Positions 34,201 through 46,600 of a DNA stretch of 64,000 bases are shown piece by piece. Every line of letters begins with the position of its first letter. Positions within the stretch are counted from its first letter, which is position 1. Origin of the DNA: Neofusicoccum parvum (Eukaryota; Ascomycota; Dothideomycetes; Botryosphaeriales; Botryosphaeriaceae). Under the pieces are notes generated by a model. The model was given only the letters and a program-made list of their open reading frames with translations, did not search any database and was not told the DNA's origin. The position numbers were made by a program, and so were the translations under genes. Location: contig CP087206.1 of assembly GCA_020912385.1 (NCBI GenBank), positions 1-64,000 on the forward strand, read 5' to 3'.

Positions 34201-34268
34201 TTGAGGGCATGGAGGACGGAGAGGAATTGTCGAACGGTGCGAGAAAAGAAGACGCCGCTGTCTTGTAA
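31219..34268 (+). CDS. GH71 alpha-1,3-glucanase joined to a metallopeptidase domain (frameshifted)
   Basis: Exon 1 (31219-31320) encodes a signal peptide and KGVFAHYM; exon 2 starts at 31373 (VGTVYEDHAHQDI, DGFALNIGDP, LFISIDLWA). Further introns at 31940-31992, 32022-32069 and 32175-32221 restore GH71 motifs (VPDFDGTEGYY, DPGWWEYWG, NDGPESHCIGNIWPEQ). A 52-nt intron (32872-32923) then joins GTKLFGFN in frame to RECTSGEKKAIQQAYDDY, the start of an M35-like metallopeptidase domain with HHELFH (HExxH, near 33545). Introns there: 33061-33112, a GC-AG candidate about 33215-33266, 33482-33527, 33759-33815, 33871-33928. One base seems lost in the GGG at 31704-31706, shifting GH71 out of frame; this may be real decay or an assembly error. 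GH71 enzymes cleave cell-wall alpha-1,3-glucan. The fusion rests on splice phase only. Confidence 0.65.
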
Positions 34269-34958
34269 ATTAAAGCTATCTAAGCTGACTATATACTACG
34301 CATTCGGAAGAATACGGGAGCCATTATAATAACCTCGGTTGTAGTAAGAAGGTGAAAAAAGGGGTAGTATGGAGGCTAGTGTAATAGCGTTGGGCTAATA
34401 GTAAAACACGTGATTGCGGGCTAATGCGGTTGACAGGAATGAAGTAGCGTTTTGTTTGTCTTCTCTTTCTCGTTCCCATTCTAGACCGAGGTTGAACGCG
34501 AGATTTCATTTGAGGGTTTCATGGGCTCCTTTTACACAAGGTAGTGATTTCTACAGACTGTGCTTACTTCTACGGATTTGTCTTCTCGGCATATATCATC
34601 TTTTAGAACTATAATGTTGGTGCCTGCAGACACGTGAAGGAAACTGAATTGTTTGCTATTGCCTAGCCGCGGTCAGTAAAGCCCGTGTCCACTACGCCTC
34701 TCTTACTTCTATTCTACTTATTTATATCTAGGACCTATTAGTAGATACACTGTTTATCGTTAAGCTGCATTTAATTCAAAATATGAGTTTCCAAATACGT
34801 GACGTGTTACCCTGTAGTAACGGAGATTAAAGGTAGCGAGGCGAGATTATCGGACTAAAATACGTGTTGATTTTTCTATATACTGGAGTAAGCGGTAAAT
34901 CTACTTGATGAAGTAGTAGAGTGCAAGATTCATGGATCATCTAGACCTGCTATTACAA
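34269..34958. other. AT-rich region between convergent genes
   Basis: Holds the 3' ends of the GH71 gene and the F-box-like gene. No coding or RNA feature seen. Confidence 0.6.
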
Positions 34959-36527
34959 TTATCTCTGCGGAGAAAACTTAAACGGAACCCAGTCAACCAC
35001 TACTACATTCCCAAATGCGTGCTGAAATAGCTTAATGACTTCCTCACTGGGCCTCCATACTCCAACCTGCCACTCGAGCCGCCTCTCTCCGCCACCAAAT
35101 GTTGCATTTACGCCCCATCTGTGGACCGCGTTGTCCATCTCGAATGCCCCATCGTCGTAAGCCTCCGCGCGTTCGTCGTTCGGGGACCATCCCAGGAACG
35201 AGAACAGCTCGGCCTGCTCGAGCGCGGGCATGTTGGCGAGAGCGCGAGCGAATGCAGCCAGCAGTGGTTCGACGGCGGCAGCAACAGGCTCCGTGCGGAA
35301 GACGTCCGGACGGAGGTTTTCAGCGCGACCTCCTTCAAACATCCACACCTCGTCCCACTCCTCGTCCTCAGCCGATCTCGTGGGGCCGAGTGGAGGGTAG
35401 TGCTCTGCTTCGACGCGAAACCCGCGGGCGTCTGAGGCGGGTGTCATCTCGCCGCGTGGGTCCGTGAAGTACCAGGAGCCGCGCGGCGTCGCGGCGTTGA
35501 ACTCAACATGCAGACGCTTCAGGTGGGGCCAGTATGGAGGGTCGACGGTGCTGCTTGCGTCCGGCCAGAATAGAGACTGGTCACAAACGGCGCGGATGTC
35601 GAGTTCCACGAGACGTTGCGAAAAGTCACGAACTGCGCTGCTGAGTGGGTCATACACGGAGCTGAGCGGATCTCCCACGAGGTCGGGCAGAGGGCGGGCC
35701 TGGTCGGTGTCGGCGCAGAAGGGATCGGTGGCGTGGAAGTGGAGGCGGACATTCTTCAACCTTTCGTTCCCACGCGCTTCCCGCACTGCGCGTGCGAAAG
35801 CGTGACGGGTATCGAGCCATGGCCCTTCCCATGGCCGCGTAAAGTGCTGCACGACGGCATCGTCATACGCGGTTGGGAGTCGCTCAAAGAGGTAAGGGCA
35901 CTGCAGTTCCTCAAGATTCGGCAGCCGTGCCGTGAGGTCAATGGCGGCGGCCATGTCAATGGGCCGGAGCCCCTCGTCGCTCCCTGCGCCGCAGTTATCT
36001 GGGACGGGGAAGACTAGTGATCGGATGCATGACACTTGGGGAAGGCTTTCCGGATTGAGCAGGTGGACGCGCCAGCTGGGATGGCGGCGATGGTCGCAGT
36101 CGGCGATGACGGTCTGTTGGGCGATGTGGATAGTCAGTTGGATTCCCTCCGGTTGGTCTGCCTCCCTCTCCTCGAACGCCTTGAGCGCCATGAACAAAGC
36201 TGCGATCTGGCTTGTGAACAGCCGGTCATACTCTCGAATCTCTTCAAGAGACTCCCTGCACGGCAAGGGGTCGCTGTCGTCTTCTCCTCCTCGCAGGTTG
36301 GCGAATTTGACGGTAAATTGGATGGAGCGCACGAAACGGGTGCGATGGCCATGGTAGAGGTTGAGGAAACCCTCCAGGTCCTCCGCCTCCAGCCCCACCC
36401 AAGACGGGAATTCTTGTCCCTCAACGGCAACCTGGAAGCTTCGAGATGCCGTGAGCATGTTCGTCCGTGTCTGCCTGTCGGCATGCGAGGCGATACGCTC
36501 TACGAGCTCCTGGGACAGGGACGGCAT
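34959..36527 (-). CDS. F-box-like fungal protein
   Basis: A 522-residue single-exon frame if started at the ATG before PSLSQELVERIASH (36525-36527); the frame stays open 14 codons upstream, but the F-box-like motif favours this start. Residues about 2-40 have the F-box pattern, and the remainder is the leucine-containing, Trp-rich scaffold seen in fungal F-box proteins (LTARLPNLEELQCPYLFERLP; WPHLKRLHVEF; LANMPALEQAELFSF). Such proteins usually recruit substrates to SCF ubiquitin ligases; the substrate is unknown. High GC and an unbroken frame support a real gene. It converges with the GH71 gene. Confidence 0.7.
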   Translation of the reverse strand: MPSLSQELVERIASHADRQTRTNMLTASRSFQVAVEGQEFPSWVGLEAEDLEGFLNLYHGHRTRFVRSIQFTVKFANLRGGEDDSDPLPCRESLEEIREYDRLFTSQIAALFMALKAFEEREADQPEGIQLTIHIAQQTVIADCDHRRHPSWRVHLLNPESLPQVSCIRSLVFPVPDNCGAGSDEGLRPIDMAAAIDLTARLPNLEELQCPYLFERLPTAYDDAVVQHFTRPWEGPWLDTRHAFARAVREARGNERLKNVRLHFHATDPFCADTDQARPLPDLVGDPLSSVYDPLSSAVRDFSQRLVELDIRAVCDQSLFWPDASSTVDPPYWPHLKRLHVEFNAATPRGSWYFTDPRGEMTPASDARGFRVEAEHYPPLGPTRSAEDEEWDEVWMFEGGRAENLRPDVFRTEPVAAAVEPLLAAFARALANMPALEQAELFSFLGWSPNDERAEAYDDGAFEMDNAVHRWGVNATFGGGERRLEWQVGVWRPSEEVIKLFQHAFGNVVVVDWVPFKFSPQR

Positions 36528-36854
36528 TGTTGCAGTTGTGTGCTCTGGCGAAGTGCTTGGGCATCTCACCCGGCAAGAAGGGGAGCTCCGTTCTTTTTAT
36601 GTACGCCAATGCCAAGCTCGGGGCCAAAACTCGTCGCCCGGCCAACTGCTCGCAATTAGGCAGGTGCAAAGCAGGTCAATTTCCGAAGCGGGATGGTGTG
36701 TCCATCACTGTCTCGCGACACATCACCGTAGTCAATAGCCACTGCTTCTAATATACAGACGAGGGCTCCACGCGCAACACCCGACGACTGGCCCTCAGGG
36801 TGGCCTTAGAGCGACGTGCGGACCGAGAATCATGGTCCTTGAGGAAACAGAGCA
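36528..36854. other. Spacer between F-box-like start and LysM stop
   Basis: 327 bp holding the promoter of the F-box-like gene and the 3' end of the LysM gene, both on the minus strand. No further feature seen. Confidence 0.6.
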
Positions 36855-39505
36855 TCAGGCCGACACGCCCACACAATAGTAATAGTCCAACCAAAAAGCA
36901 GTCCCGCAGTTATCTCCATTCGTCCCAAGCGCTGTGTTCCACTCCACCAACTGGCTCAGCGTGATCTGATTTCTCTCGGCGAACGCGAAGCAGTAGTCTC
37001 CGGCAACTGCGCGGCTCCACTTGTTGCAGTTTGCAGCCATTCCCTCCTGCATCCACTCTGCCGGCGGCGTCGTGCTTGTCGGGGATGCGGCGGGCGCTGA
37101 CGTTGTGGTCGCGGTGGTAGTTGCCGGTGCATCATCGCCAGACACCCCGATGCAGTAAGCCTGTTCCAACCAGAAGTTATCGACGCAGTCCGCACTCACG
37201 GCCGGGTTCCAGGCGAGGAACTGCGCAAGCGAAATGCCTGCTTCTTCCGCGACACTTGTGCATGTGTCCCCGGTGACGACGATATGCCAGTCGTCGCAGT
37301 TGGCCGGCTGGCCCGTGTGCGTGGGAGCACCGGGCGTCGGGACGGTGGCGGTGGTGGTGGTGATGGGCTGAGACGTCGACGTTGTCGTGGTAGTGCCATC
37401 GCCGGCAGTGCCCACGCAGTACGCCTGGTCCAGCCAGAAGTTGGTCAGGCAGTCTTCGCTGACGGCCGGGTTCCACGCGAGGAATTGCTCGCGCGATATG
37501 CCTGCCGCGTCCGCCACGCTCTGGCAGGAGTCGCCCTCAACCACCACATGCCACTCGTCACAGTCAGCCGGCTGCCCGGAGTGCGTGGGACCCGGTGGGA
37601 CCGCCGGCGCCGTCGTGCTGCCTGGGTCCTCGGGCTCGGGCGTGGTAGGCGTCGGGTAGTTCTTTGGCTGGTCGTACCACGACCCGCAGTAGCGCAGCCC
37701 GAGCGTGAAAGCACAGTCGGGCGCGCTGGAATTGGCCAGACTAGGGTTCCAAATGCCCAGATCTTCGACGGTGACATTATAGTCCTGTGCCGCAAATGCA
37801 CAGTTGCCTGCCCAGCGTGTGCCGCTGAGGTCGTACTGGTAGTCGTCGCCGACAAAGTAGGCTGAACAGTCGTCCCGGGTGTCGTTGGCCAGGGGTGCGA
37901 GAGGGTATAAGCGAGCGTATGGCGTCTCGGTGGCATCCGGAAGAGCGGTGAAGGGGATTCCGGTAAACGGTGCGGTAGGCGTGGCGGTCGAATAGCCTGG
38001 TCGCCCAGAGTAGGTGTCGACTGAAAATGAAACGTTAGCGAAGGAGGCAGGCGCCAGCCATATGCACGGGTTCTTACTGTCACCAACAGCCTGCACGCAG
38101 TAGCTTTCATCGGCCAGCAAGTTTGTGCAGTTTGCGTTGATCGAAGGGTTGAGGAAAACGAAGTCCTCCAGCGAAATGCCGAACTTCAAAGTCAAGAGGT
38201 TGCAGTAGTCACCAGGTTGCACGTCGTACCACCTTGCGCAGTAGTTGTTCGAGCCTGATGCCGCATCTGTCGGCACGGGTGCTGCGGTAGTTGGTGTGAT
38301 TGGGGCCAGGTCCGTGGTCGGAGGAGGCACAAATTCCGTGCCCGGAGCAGAGACGCACAGCTGTGTGCCCTCCATGCTCTCGATGTTGTAGCATCCATAG
38401 TTGATGATCTTCTCAACCCATCAGAGCGGCCGGTAGCAGAAGCAAGGTTGAACTCACCGGATTCCACGCATGGAGCTGCGCCTCGGTGATGTTGGCAGCA
38501 CGAGAAATGGACTTGCACGTATCATTTGCCGAAACAGTCACGACGGTACACGCATTCGCAATGCAGAGATCGCCTGATGTCGGGAACGATGCACACCAGG
38601 CAGGTAGGTCGTTATCTGACAAGAGCCATGCAGTCGCAATCCCTTGGGACCGGGAGATGCTGTGGCAGTCGTCCGAGGGCTGAATTGCGTATGTCGATCC
38701 CGCGCAGGGAGCCGGAGTGCTTGTCGGCTCTTGGCTGTGACTGGTGAGCAAAAGGTGGACGTCTCCCGGCGGCTACGAGCCTTACGTGTAGTAGCCAAGT
38801 GTTGTCGTGGTTAGGGGCTGGCCGGTAACCCCGCAGCTTGAAGTCATAGATTCATACAGTGACATGCTTGCAATCACGGGGCCATCGAAGAAGGGTGACC
38901 CAGCCTCGAGCTGGAGGCTTTTGACGAGGCAGGAATCGCATTGGTCGGGCTCGGAAGTATTGGCCGGGATGCTATCGAGATAGTTGAACATGCTGTCTGG
39001 TGAAATGTGAGCAGAAGGACGGGATGGCGCTCGGAAACATACTGCCCGGATCTGCAAATGCAGCTGCAACTGCAGCGACGTTGTTGCAGTACCTGCCGCC
39101 ATCCTCCATGCAGGTTGACTCAAACAGGTATTGGTAGACGCCAGGAATATACAGCACCGACACGTTCAGGTCAAAAGATCCGGGCAGGACCTCCTCTCCG
39201 CAGACGTCCTGAACAGAGCTTTGATAGCCAAGAAGGGACTCTCGGCAGGCATTGGTGCAGACTCTGGTCAGGGTTTCAGGCGTGTAGAAGAAGTGAGGCC
39301 GAAGATTCTTCACCACCGGATCGCATGCGACATCGGACAGCAGCGCCTCGCCGCAAGCGTTGGTGATGCTGTTTGGAACGGTGGAGTTGTAGACAAGCTG
39401 AATAGCGGAAGTTGTGTGAATGAAAAATACCGCAACCGAAACGGCCCAAAGGGTAGAGAGTCCTCGAAGGAACGACAGGAAAAAGAGAGTCGGCTTCTCC
39501 ATCAC
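36855..39505 (-). CDS. Secreted protein with seven LysM-type modules
   Basis: Four exons (39505-39043, 38996-38786, 38740-38458, 38408-36855) with 45-49-nt introns give 836 residues and consistent phases. The N-terminus has a hydrophobic signal or anchor (SVAVFFIHTTSA), then a Cys-rich region of about 220 residues. The rest carries seven LysM-like modules, for example CARWYDVQPGDYCNLLTLKFGI, CDEWHVVVEGDSCQSVADAAGI and CDDWHIVVTGDTCTSVAEEAGI, each ending WNP...C...YC(V/I), with Thr/Pro-rich linkers. LysM modules bind chitin oligomers; secreted fungal forms hide or guard cell-wall chitin. The gene is divergent from a GH18 chitinase 1.2 kb away, an arrangement known for killer-toxin-like chitinases, so co-regulation is likely. 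The fourth module is degenerate. Confidence 0.88.
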
Positions 39506-40693
39506 GGTGGCGCGGAGACTGTGAATAACGAGCGGAAGGAGTGAACAGTTGAAGGACGGGATGGAAAGTCAATTACTCTGCTTTTCACAGCCGCGGCTGC
39601 CTTCGGAGGTGATGGCCGGCTCGCTGGTGGCAGCTGACTCTGGCCCATATTTAGCATATCCAGGCTCTATTCGGATTCAATTACCGGTGTTGCATTGGCA
39701 CCTGTTGTATGCCCAGGTGGGGTCAAAAACCAACCCCGCTGCTGCAGGGTTGGAATCCTTTCCTGCCCACGATAGAGACGCTATTTAAAGTGCCCAGGCT
39801 GTGAAGATATTCCTCTTCAGGTCTTATCAGCCGTATTTCGATAAGCCAGGCGCACATTTGCGGCACGGCTTGCTGCGCCATTGTGCCGCCATTAGGAACC
39901 AGGCTGCAACACCGCTTGGCGCACATGACTAGGTGACATTGCGTTGAGAAAAAGTAAAAACAACGATCAGGGCACCACAGAGAAGGTCTCTGGCTTAGGA
40001 AGGAAGTCGTGCGGTGTTGGTATTGTTTCCTCATAAAATGCACGGCAACACGTCTTAAGAGGGCGGGGTCGGGAGTCGCAGTTCAACGACAGAACACAAA
40101 GGCAGATTCTTCCGCAAAGAGTCATGGAGTAAATGTCTATATCTCCCTGCTATAGCCCACCAACTCCTTCCGCCTTGGCGGCGCGGAGATGCGCTGCACT
40201 TTTGTTTTTTGGGGGCTGCTAAAGCATGCAAAGAGCGCGCCCTCGTTCCAGAGGTTCTCATCCTAGTCTTTTAGCCGAACAGCATAATCAGCAAAGACAT
40301 CTGGTGATTATCGATGTCGCGTGCATCGCCGACGCAGGTACCCCCGCGGGCCGCCGCGGGTGCTAACCGGTCTGGGAAGGTAAGTATATTTCGGCCCCAG
40401 CCAAGCGATGCCATGGAATCCTACGCTCACTGCTATGTCACTCTCAGCATGCTCGTCCGGCTTGGCTATGCTGCAGTCCTGGTATCATTGAGCACTCGAG
40501 ATGCATGTTGGTGGCGATGTTTCCAGCCCTCCTTGAAGCAAACTCCGCCCCGGGAGCTCCGGACTATGTACATCCACCCAGTTATATACAAAGCGGTGGC
40601 CGATGTGATGCATCAACGACATCCGCATCTACCGGGTCTCATTCTCCTATCTGCCCTTTGCCTTGACCGCAGCGCACTGGCTGCTGGGCCGCG
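39506..40693. promoter_or_regulatory. Divergent promoter region, LysM and chitinase genes
   Basis: 1188 bp between the two start codons, with no gene in it. It must hold the promoters of both genes. I could not assign specific regulator sites. Confidence 0.55.
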
Positions 40694-43600
40694 ATGAGGT
40701 CCCTCACATTCATTATTTTTCCCGTTTTGGCTTCTGCCTTCCCACATTCCCATGGCAACCGACACGCTCTCTTTCACCCTTCAGCTATGTCTGACACTGG
40801 TAACAGCTGCAGGAACCCTGTCTCGTCAGTTTCTCCTCCTTGCGGTTTTTGTCACGAACCCGAGGCAGTTCCCGGTCGCTGACACCCCACAGCTACTATG
40901 ACTACTCGGCTAAGGCACGTCGGGATGAAACCCTTCCTATCTGTCCCGTAGAGGAGACATCTTCTGTGGTCGACATAAACAGCCTCTTCGCCCGGCAGGT
41001 TGTTGGAGGCGAGGACTACTCCTGTGCTCCGGATCGGCCTTGCGGCAATGGAGCCTGCTGTCCCAAAGAAACCCTCCAGTGCAACTACGGAGAAGAGTAT
41101 TGTGGAACATCTGGTATTTCTCCCAACGAGGTCTGCTGGTCCAACTGCGACGCCAAAGCGGAGTGCGGTAAGAACGCAGCGGTTCCTGGCCAAGAATGCC
41201 CCCTGAACGTCTGCTGCGGCAAGTGGGGGTTTTGCGGAATGACCGAAGACTACTGCACCGTGGAAGACAACGGCGCAACTGGCGGCTGTCAGTCAAACTG
41301 CGAGCAGCCTGGACCGAAGAACAAAGCCAGCTCCCAGTCGGACAGGGTCATCGGTTACTATGAGTCCTGGCGCTACAACAGCGTGTGCCAGGGCATGGTG
41401 AGTCAAAAACACCTGCTTTCACCTTCTCAATGCTTACAGGTTGGTCCTGCAGGGATTCGATGACATACCAGTCAACTCACTCACTCACTTGTTCTTTTCC
41501 TTTGGTTATATTACCCCCGGTGACTTTAGCGTTGCCGGTATGGATGGACTTCCATACGAGCTCTTCACGGACTTTACCAATCTGAAGAAGAAGAACCCCG
41601 GCCTCAAGACTGTTGTCGCCTTGGGCGGATGGACTTTCAACGACCCAGGTATGAGAGCACTATACTTTAGCCGCGCACTATACCTAACGCTGTCTCAGGT
41701 CCAACACAAAAGGTTTTCAGTGATATGGTCAGCACCAAGGAAAACCGGGCGAGATTCATCGAGAATCTCTTTTCGTTCATGCGTCAATACGCCTTCGATG
41801 GTGTTGACTTTGACTGGGTTCGTCCTCTCATCAGCTGCCGGGCTCAATTCCCACATTGACTTCTACGCAGGAATACCCCGGAGCGGATGATCGCGGTGGA
41901 GTGCCGGATGATGGCAAGAACTTCGTTACGTTCCTGAAAGAGCTCGACGCCGAAAACAACAAGCAGCCTATGAAATACATCGTTTCTTTCACGGCCCCCA
42001 CCAGCTATTGGTACCTGAGGCACTTCGACTTGAAGGCAAGTGCAAATATTTCCAGGTGTATTTGCTTCGCTGCAAAGCAGCTGACTTACATCTAGGCCGT
42101 CGACTATGTGGATTTCATCAACGTCATGTCCTATGAGTAAGCATTCCCTTTCAATCGTCATCTGCTAACGGCACACTGACATTGCTGCCACGATGAAGCC
42201 TCCACGGTGTGTGGGACCGCGATAATCCAATCGGGTCGCACATCTACGGGCACACCAACCTGACCGAGATGAAGCTGGCCTTCGATCTCTTCTGGCGGAA
42301 CGATGTCCCGGCCAATAAGCTGAACATGGGCCTTGGTTTCTATGGCCGCAGTTTCCAGCTCGAAAATCCATCCTGCAGCAAGCCTGGGTGCCGATTCAAA
42401 GGTGGTGCCACGAAAGGCGCCTGCAGCGGCGAAGCCGGTATCCTCAGCTACCGCGAAATCCAAGAAATCATCAAGAAGGACAAGCTCAAGCCATACCATG
42501 ACAAGACTGCCGGCGTGAAGTACATCACGTACGGCACCGATCAGTGGGTATCTTTTGTGAGACCCCTCCCCTCTCGGGTGTGACTGGCACATGGTACTGA
42601 CAGCGTGGGCTTGCAGGACGACGCCGACACGTTCAAGCAGAAAAAGGACCTCGCTGCGGATCTCGGGCTGGGGGGATTTCTGATCTGGGCAGTATGTTCA
42701 CCCAGGCCGCCGGATGCCGCAAACCGCCGCTCAACTATTCACAGGTCGATCAAGATGACTCCCAGCTCAGCGCTCTTCAGGCTGTAATCTCGCCCAAGAA
42801 GCTAGGTGCATTCAAGGACGAAGCCAAGGACAAATCCTACTGGGAGGTGCGTCAAATTCCGTCATTCATCGTAGCAGCACTGACATCCCTCCAAGGGCTC
42901 CAATGCGCAGTGCTACGTCACCGAGTGCGACGGGAAGTGCAAGCCCGGCTTTATGCAGATCACGGAGCAAAAATGCGGAAAGGACGAGAAGAAGAGCAAG
43001 CTCTGCTGCCCGCTGAGCTCAGCTCCCAATCCGGAGGACTGCCAGTGGCGGGGCGGTGACCCGTACTGCAACGGCCATTGCCAAGACGACGAGGTCATGC
43101 TCGAAATGAACCGGTGTGTCCCCAAACACCTGCTCGAAGATGGATGCATTTGCTGACTGCGGCCGAAGCTGGGGGAGCGGCGGCTACTGCAAGGACGGGA
43201 ACAAAGCCTACTGCTGCAAGAGCCCGCTCGCCCAGGAGAACCAGTGCTACTGGGCGGGAATGGGGAAACAGTGCGGCAGTGGCGACCGTGCCATGACCTT
43301 TTCCGGCACAGTCCTCTCCGAGGCTGCTGACATCGCGCAAGAAATCATTAATATCGTCGGCAAGCCAACGCCGTTGCATGAGATGGCGGGCGAGGCTCTC
43401 ATTGACCTTCTGGAGGTGATCGAGATCGACACGATGAAGCTGTACTGCTGCCCCGATGAGGACGCAAAGAAGTGGACCAACTGCGACTGGCATGGCGAGC
43501 CTGGCTCCTGTTTCGACAACCACTGCCCTGAGGTCAAGTCTGTGCAGCTCACCGACAGCTACTTTGGTGCGGGAGAGACGTGTGGCTGGAGATGGGAGCG

Positions 43601-46600
43601 AGTACGAGGTACGTGAGGCTCCTCCTGATTGTCTAAGAGATACTGAGCCGCTTCCAGTCTTCTGCTGCGAGCCTGTGGGCGGTGAGCCGCTCTTCTTGCC
43701 GGTCCCCCTGGAGAATCTCTTCGAGAAGCCGCCAACAGGAGACAACGTCGACACCGACTTCGACCTGTTCACGGATGACACGTTTGGTGACGGCGACTCA
43801 GACACGGATGACAATCCCAGTGATGCAGCCTTCCAATTTGTCGTCCTGACCTCGCCCGAGGAGCTTCAGGTCTCCCTCGACAAGCGCGATGGCTCACATT
43901 GGGATATGTTCAACTGCAAGGACGCCGTGACCGAGGGCGAGCACACTGTGCAGATGGTATGTACGGACTTCTCGGAGAGCAGCAACTGTCACAAGATTGG
44001 CCTTGGGGAGGGCGTTCCCGGTACGATTCTGCAGATGCCCAAGGGATGTGGCCCTGGCAAGTATGCCGTGGCAAAGAGCATGGAGCCGTCTCGGCATACA
44101 CTCCTCCCCCGCCACCTTTCCCATTTGGGAGAGAGGGCGGTGGTCTATGACTTGACGTTCGACTACAACTTCCAGCGTGTTCCGCGCAGCATGGGAGACA
44201 CGCAGATGCGCATCGACTTTTCCAACCAAGCCAACTACTGGAACGAGATTGTGAATGCCACGGCGTCCAAGACGAAGCGAAAGAGCAAGCGGTCTCTGGA
44301 GGACTTCGGCGGCAACCACGTGCAGTGGCTGGAGGAAGAGTTCCGCGATGACTACCACTTTGGGGGCCTCAGCAAGCGCGAGCTGCACGAGCGTTGGTTC
44401 GGATCGGACATTATCGCCTGGCTGACGAGGATGGTCAAGCCCGAGATCAAGCGCGAGTTCACCAACAACATCAAGGAGACATTCACGGCCAAGATCGTGG
44501 ACGAGAAATGGTCGTGCGAGAAGGATGGCGTGGGCTACGACGGCCACATCCTTGCACAGGCGTTGCTTGATGTGTCCGTCGAGACCAGCTTCGGCTTTAC
44601 CCTGATCGTCACCAGCCTCGTGAATCCTCTGGATCTCAAGAAAAGCTACCTCACATTCTACAACAAGGGCGAGATCACCGGCACGGTCACCTTGGAGGCA
44701 GTGGCCAAGGTCTACTACGGCAACAAGAAGACCATCCTCAACCTCCCGTTTCCGGGTGCCTCGTTCCGCGTGCCTGGCATCGCGACCATTGGCCCGCAGC
44801 TCACGGTGGAGGGCCAAATTGACGCCGAGCTGGCAGTCGCTGGAACCATCGAGACGAAGCTCCAGATTGCGTCGTGGGAGACGCGCCAGACGCTGCCGGA
44901 CACGAGCGAGTATAAGCCAGACGAGATTGGCGACGGCGTGGACTTGGAGAAGACCGGCAGCTATCAGGGCGGCCGGGAACCCGAATTCTACGCGGGAGTG
45001 GCCGTGTCGGGAGACATCACGGCGAAGCTCTCCGCCGCAGCCGGTAAGTGACACTGCGCGGGCCCTCTGTCCGCGTCTTGACTCCGGGACGGGATCATTG
45101 ACTAACATCACTTTGGCAGAATTCGGCATCAGGTTTGACGACCAATGGAAGACGCCGTTCGTTGGTGCCGCCGTTGTGGGTGAAGCCAGCGTCTTCGTGA
45201 AAGCGGGAGCGGGCATATCGACGATAGCAAGCTGCCCCTTCACGTACTCGCTGGATGTTGGAGCACGTCTCTACGCGCACGTCACGGACGGAAACCTCCT
45301 TGGGTGGGGGATGAATGACTTCGACATCACCCCCGCATGGAAGAAGAAGCTTGCCGAGTCCGAGTGCCCGGATCTTGGCCCCATTCCCCAAAAGCGCAGC
45401 TTAATCCCTGGAGTCCCCCAAGATGGCAATGCATCTGCTGTAAGCCTGCTCGACGGGTTTGGCAGCCCTGCCGAGGCCGCCGAGGTCCACACACTTCGGA
45501 AGCGAAGCGGGGTGTATGGACCGGCATTCCGGATCCCCGTTGGCAAGTACTTCTGTCCAAGCTCGGCGGACGAGAACGACAGCGACTCGGGGAGCTGCGA
45601 CACGGTCGAGGCGTATTGGGACAACGACGAGTTCCTCACTGGCGATGAGGACTACACAAAGCGCCGTCGGGATGTGGATGATGGTTGGCTTGCTGCGGTG
45701 GAGGATGCTCTCGGGACGTTCAACGAGACATTCGATCTTGGCCTCGAGCAGCGAGACCTGGAAAAGAGAGACTCAACCCGGAGATCCAACATCTGCGGCA
45801 TCGCCATCAGCACGAAGCATCCCAACGGTGGCAAGGCTCCATCCCTCGGACAATTACCGGTAAGTCCTTTTCCAGCGCTCCGATCTTGGACGGCGCTGAC
45901 CAGATGATACCTGCAGGACGCACCGGCCTACGGCTGGGAGGAGCCAAACGTTTGCGGCAGCTTCGACTTCGGGGCGCCGCTCCAGACGCCTGTAGCGGGC
46001 CAGGTTTACCACGCGGAACACGTCATGGAGTGGCAGATGCTCACCTCGTTCTTCATCGAGGTCAACAGGCTGGGCGACTACCCGACCTTCTTGCACCCGA
46101 ACCCCGCACTGAACACGCAGTTGGACTTCTGCCCGTACGTAAAACTGTACTGGGACCAGAGTTTGTCGATCAACGGCGGCCCTACTCAGAAAATCCCGCA
46201 GTACCTTGCGGACCAATATCCCACCGCAAACTTCCACCCTGAAGAGTGGGTTGTTTTGGAAGGCCCGATCAACGTGCCCGCAAAGGCGAAGGTGAGTCAA
46301 CGAATGTGCGGCCCGAAGCGATGGCGTTGTTGCTAACCACCCGCAGGCCTGGGGGCTGTATCCAGAGAACCAGAACATCGTTGAGCCGGCGGGAGCGAGG
46401 AGGACGATTGGGAGGGATATGGCCGGGGCCAAGAGCGTGCTGCGGTCGCTCCGCATGCTAATCGGCTACGCTAACTACATCCGGGCTCCCGAGATTGTCG
46501 ATATTCTCCGCAAGCAGAAGCGTCGGGTGCAGGACATGCTCGATACGCTGGACAACCAGATCCTGCCCGCGAACCCGCCGCAGTTCAGCGGGCGGGCCGG

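Noticed and set aside
43095..45243. Long minus-strand frames opposite the chitinase
   Set aside because: GC-rich shadows; the + strand gives one continuous 15-exon protein with known motifs.
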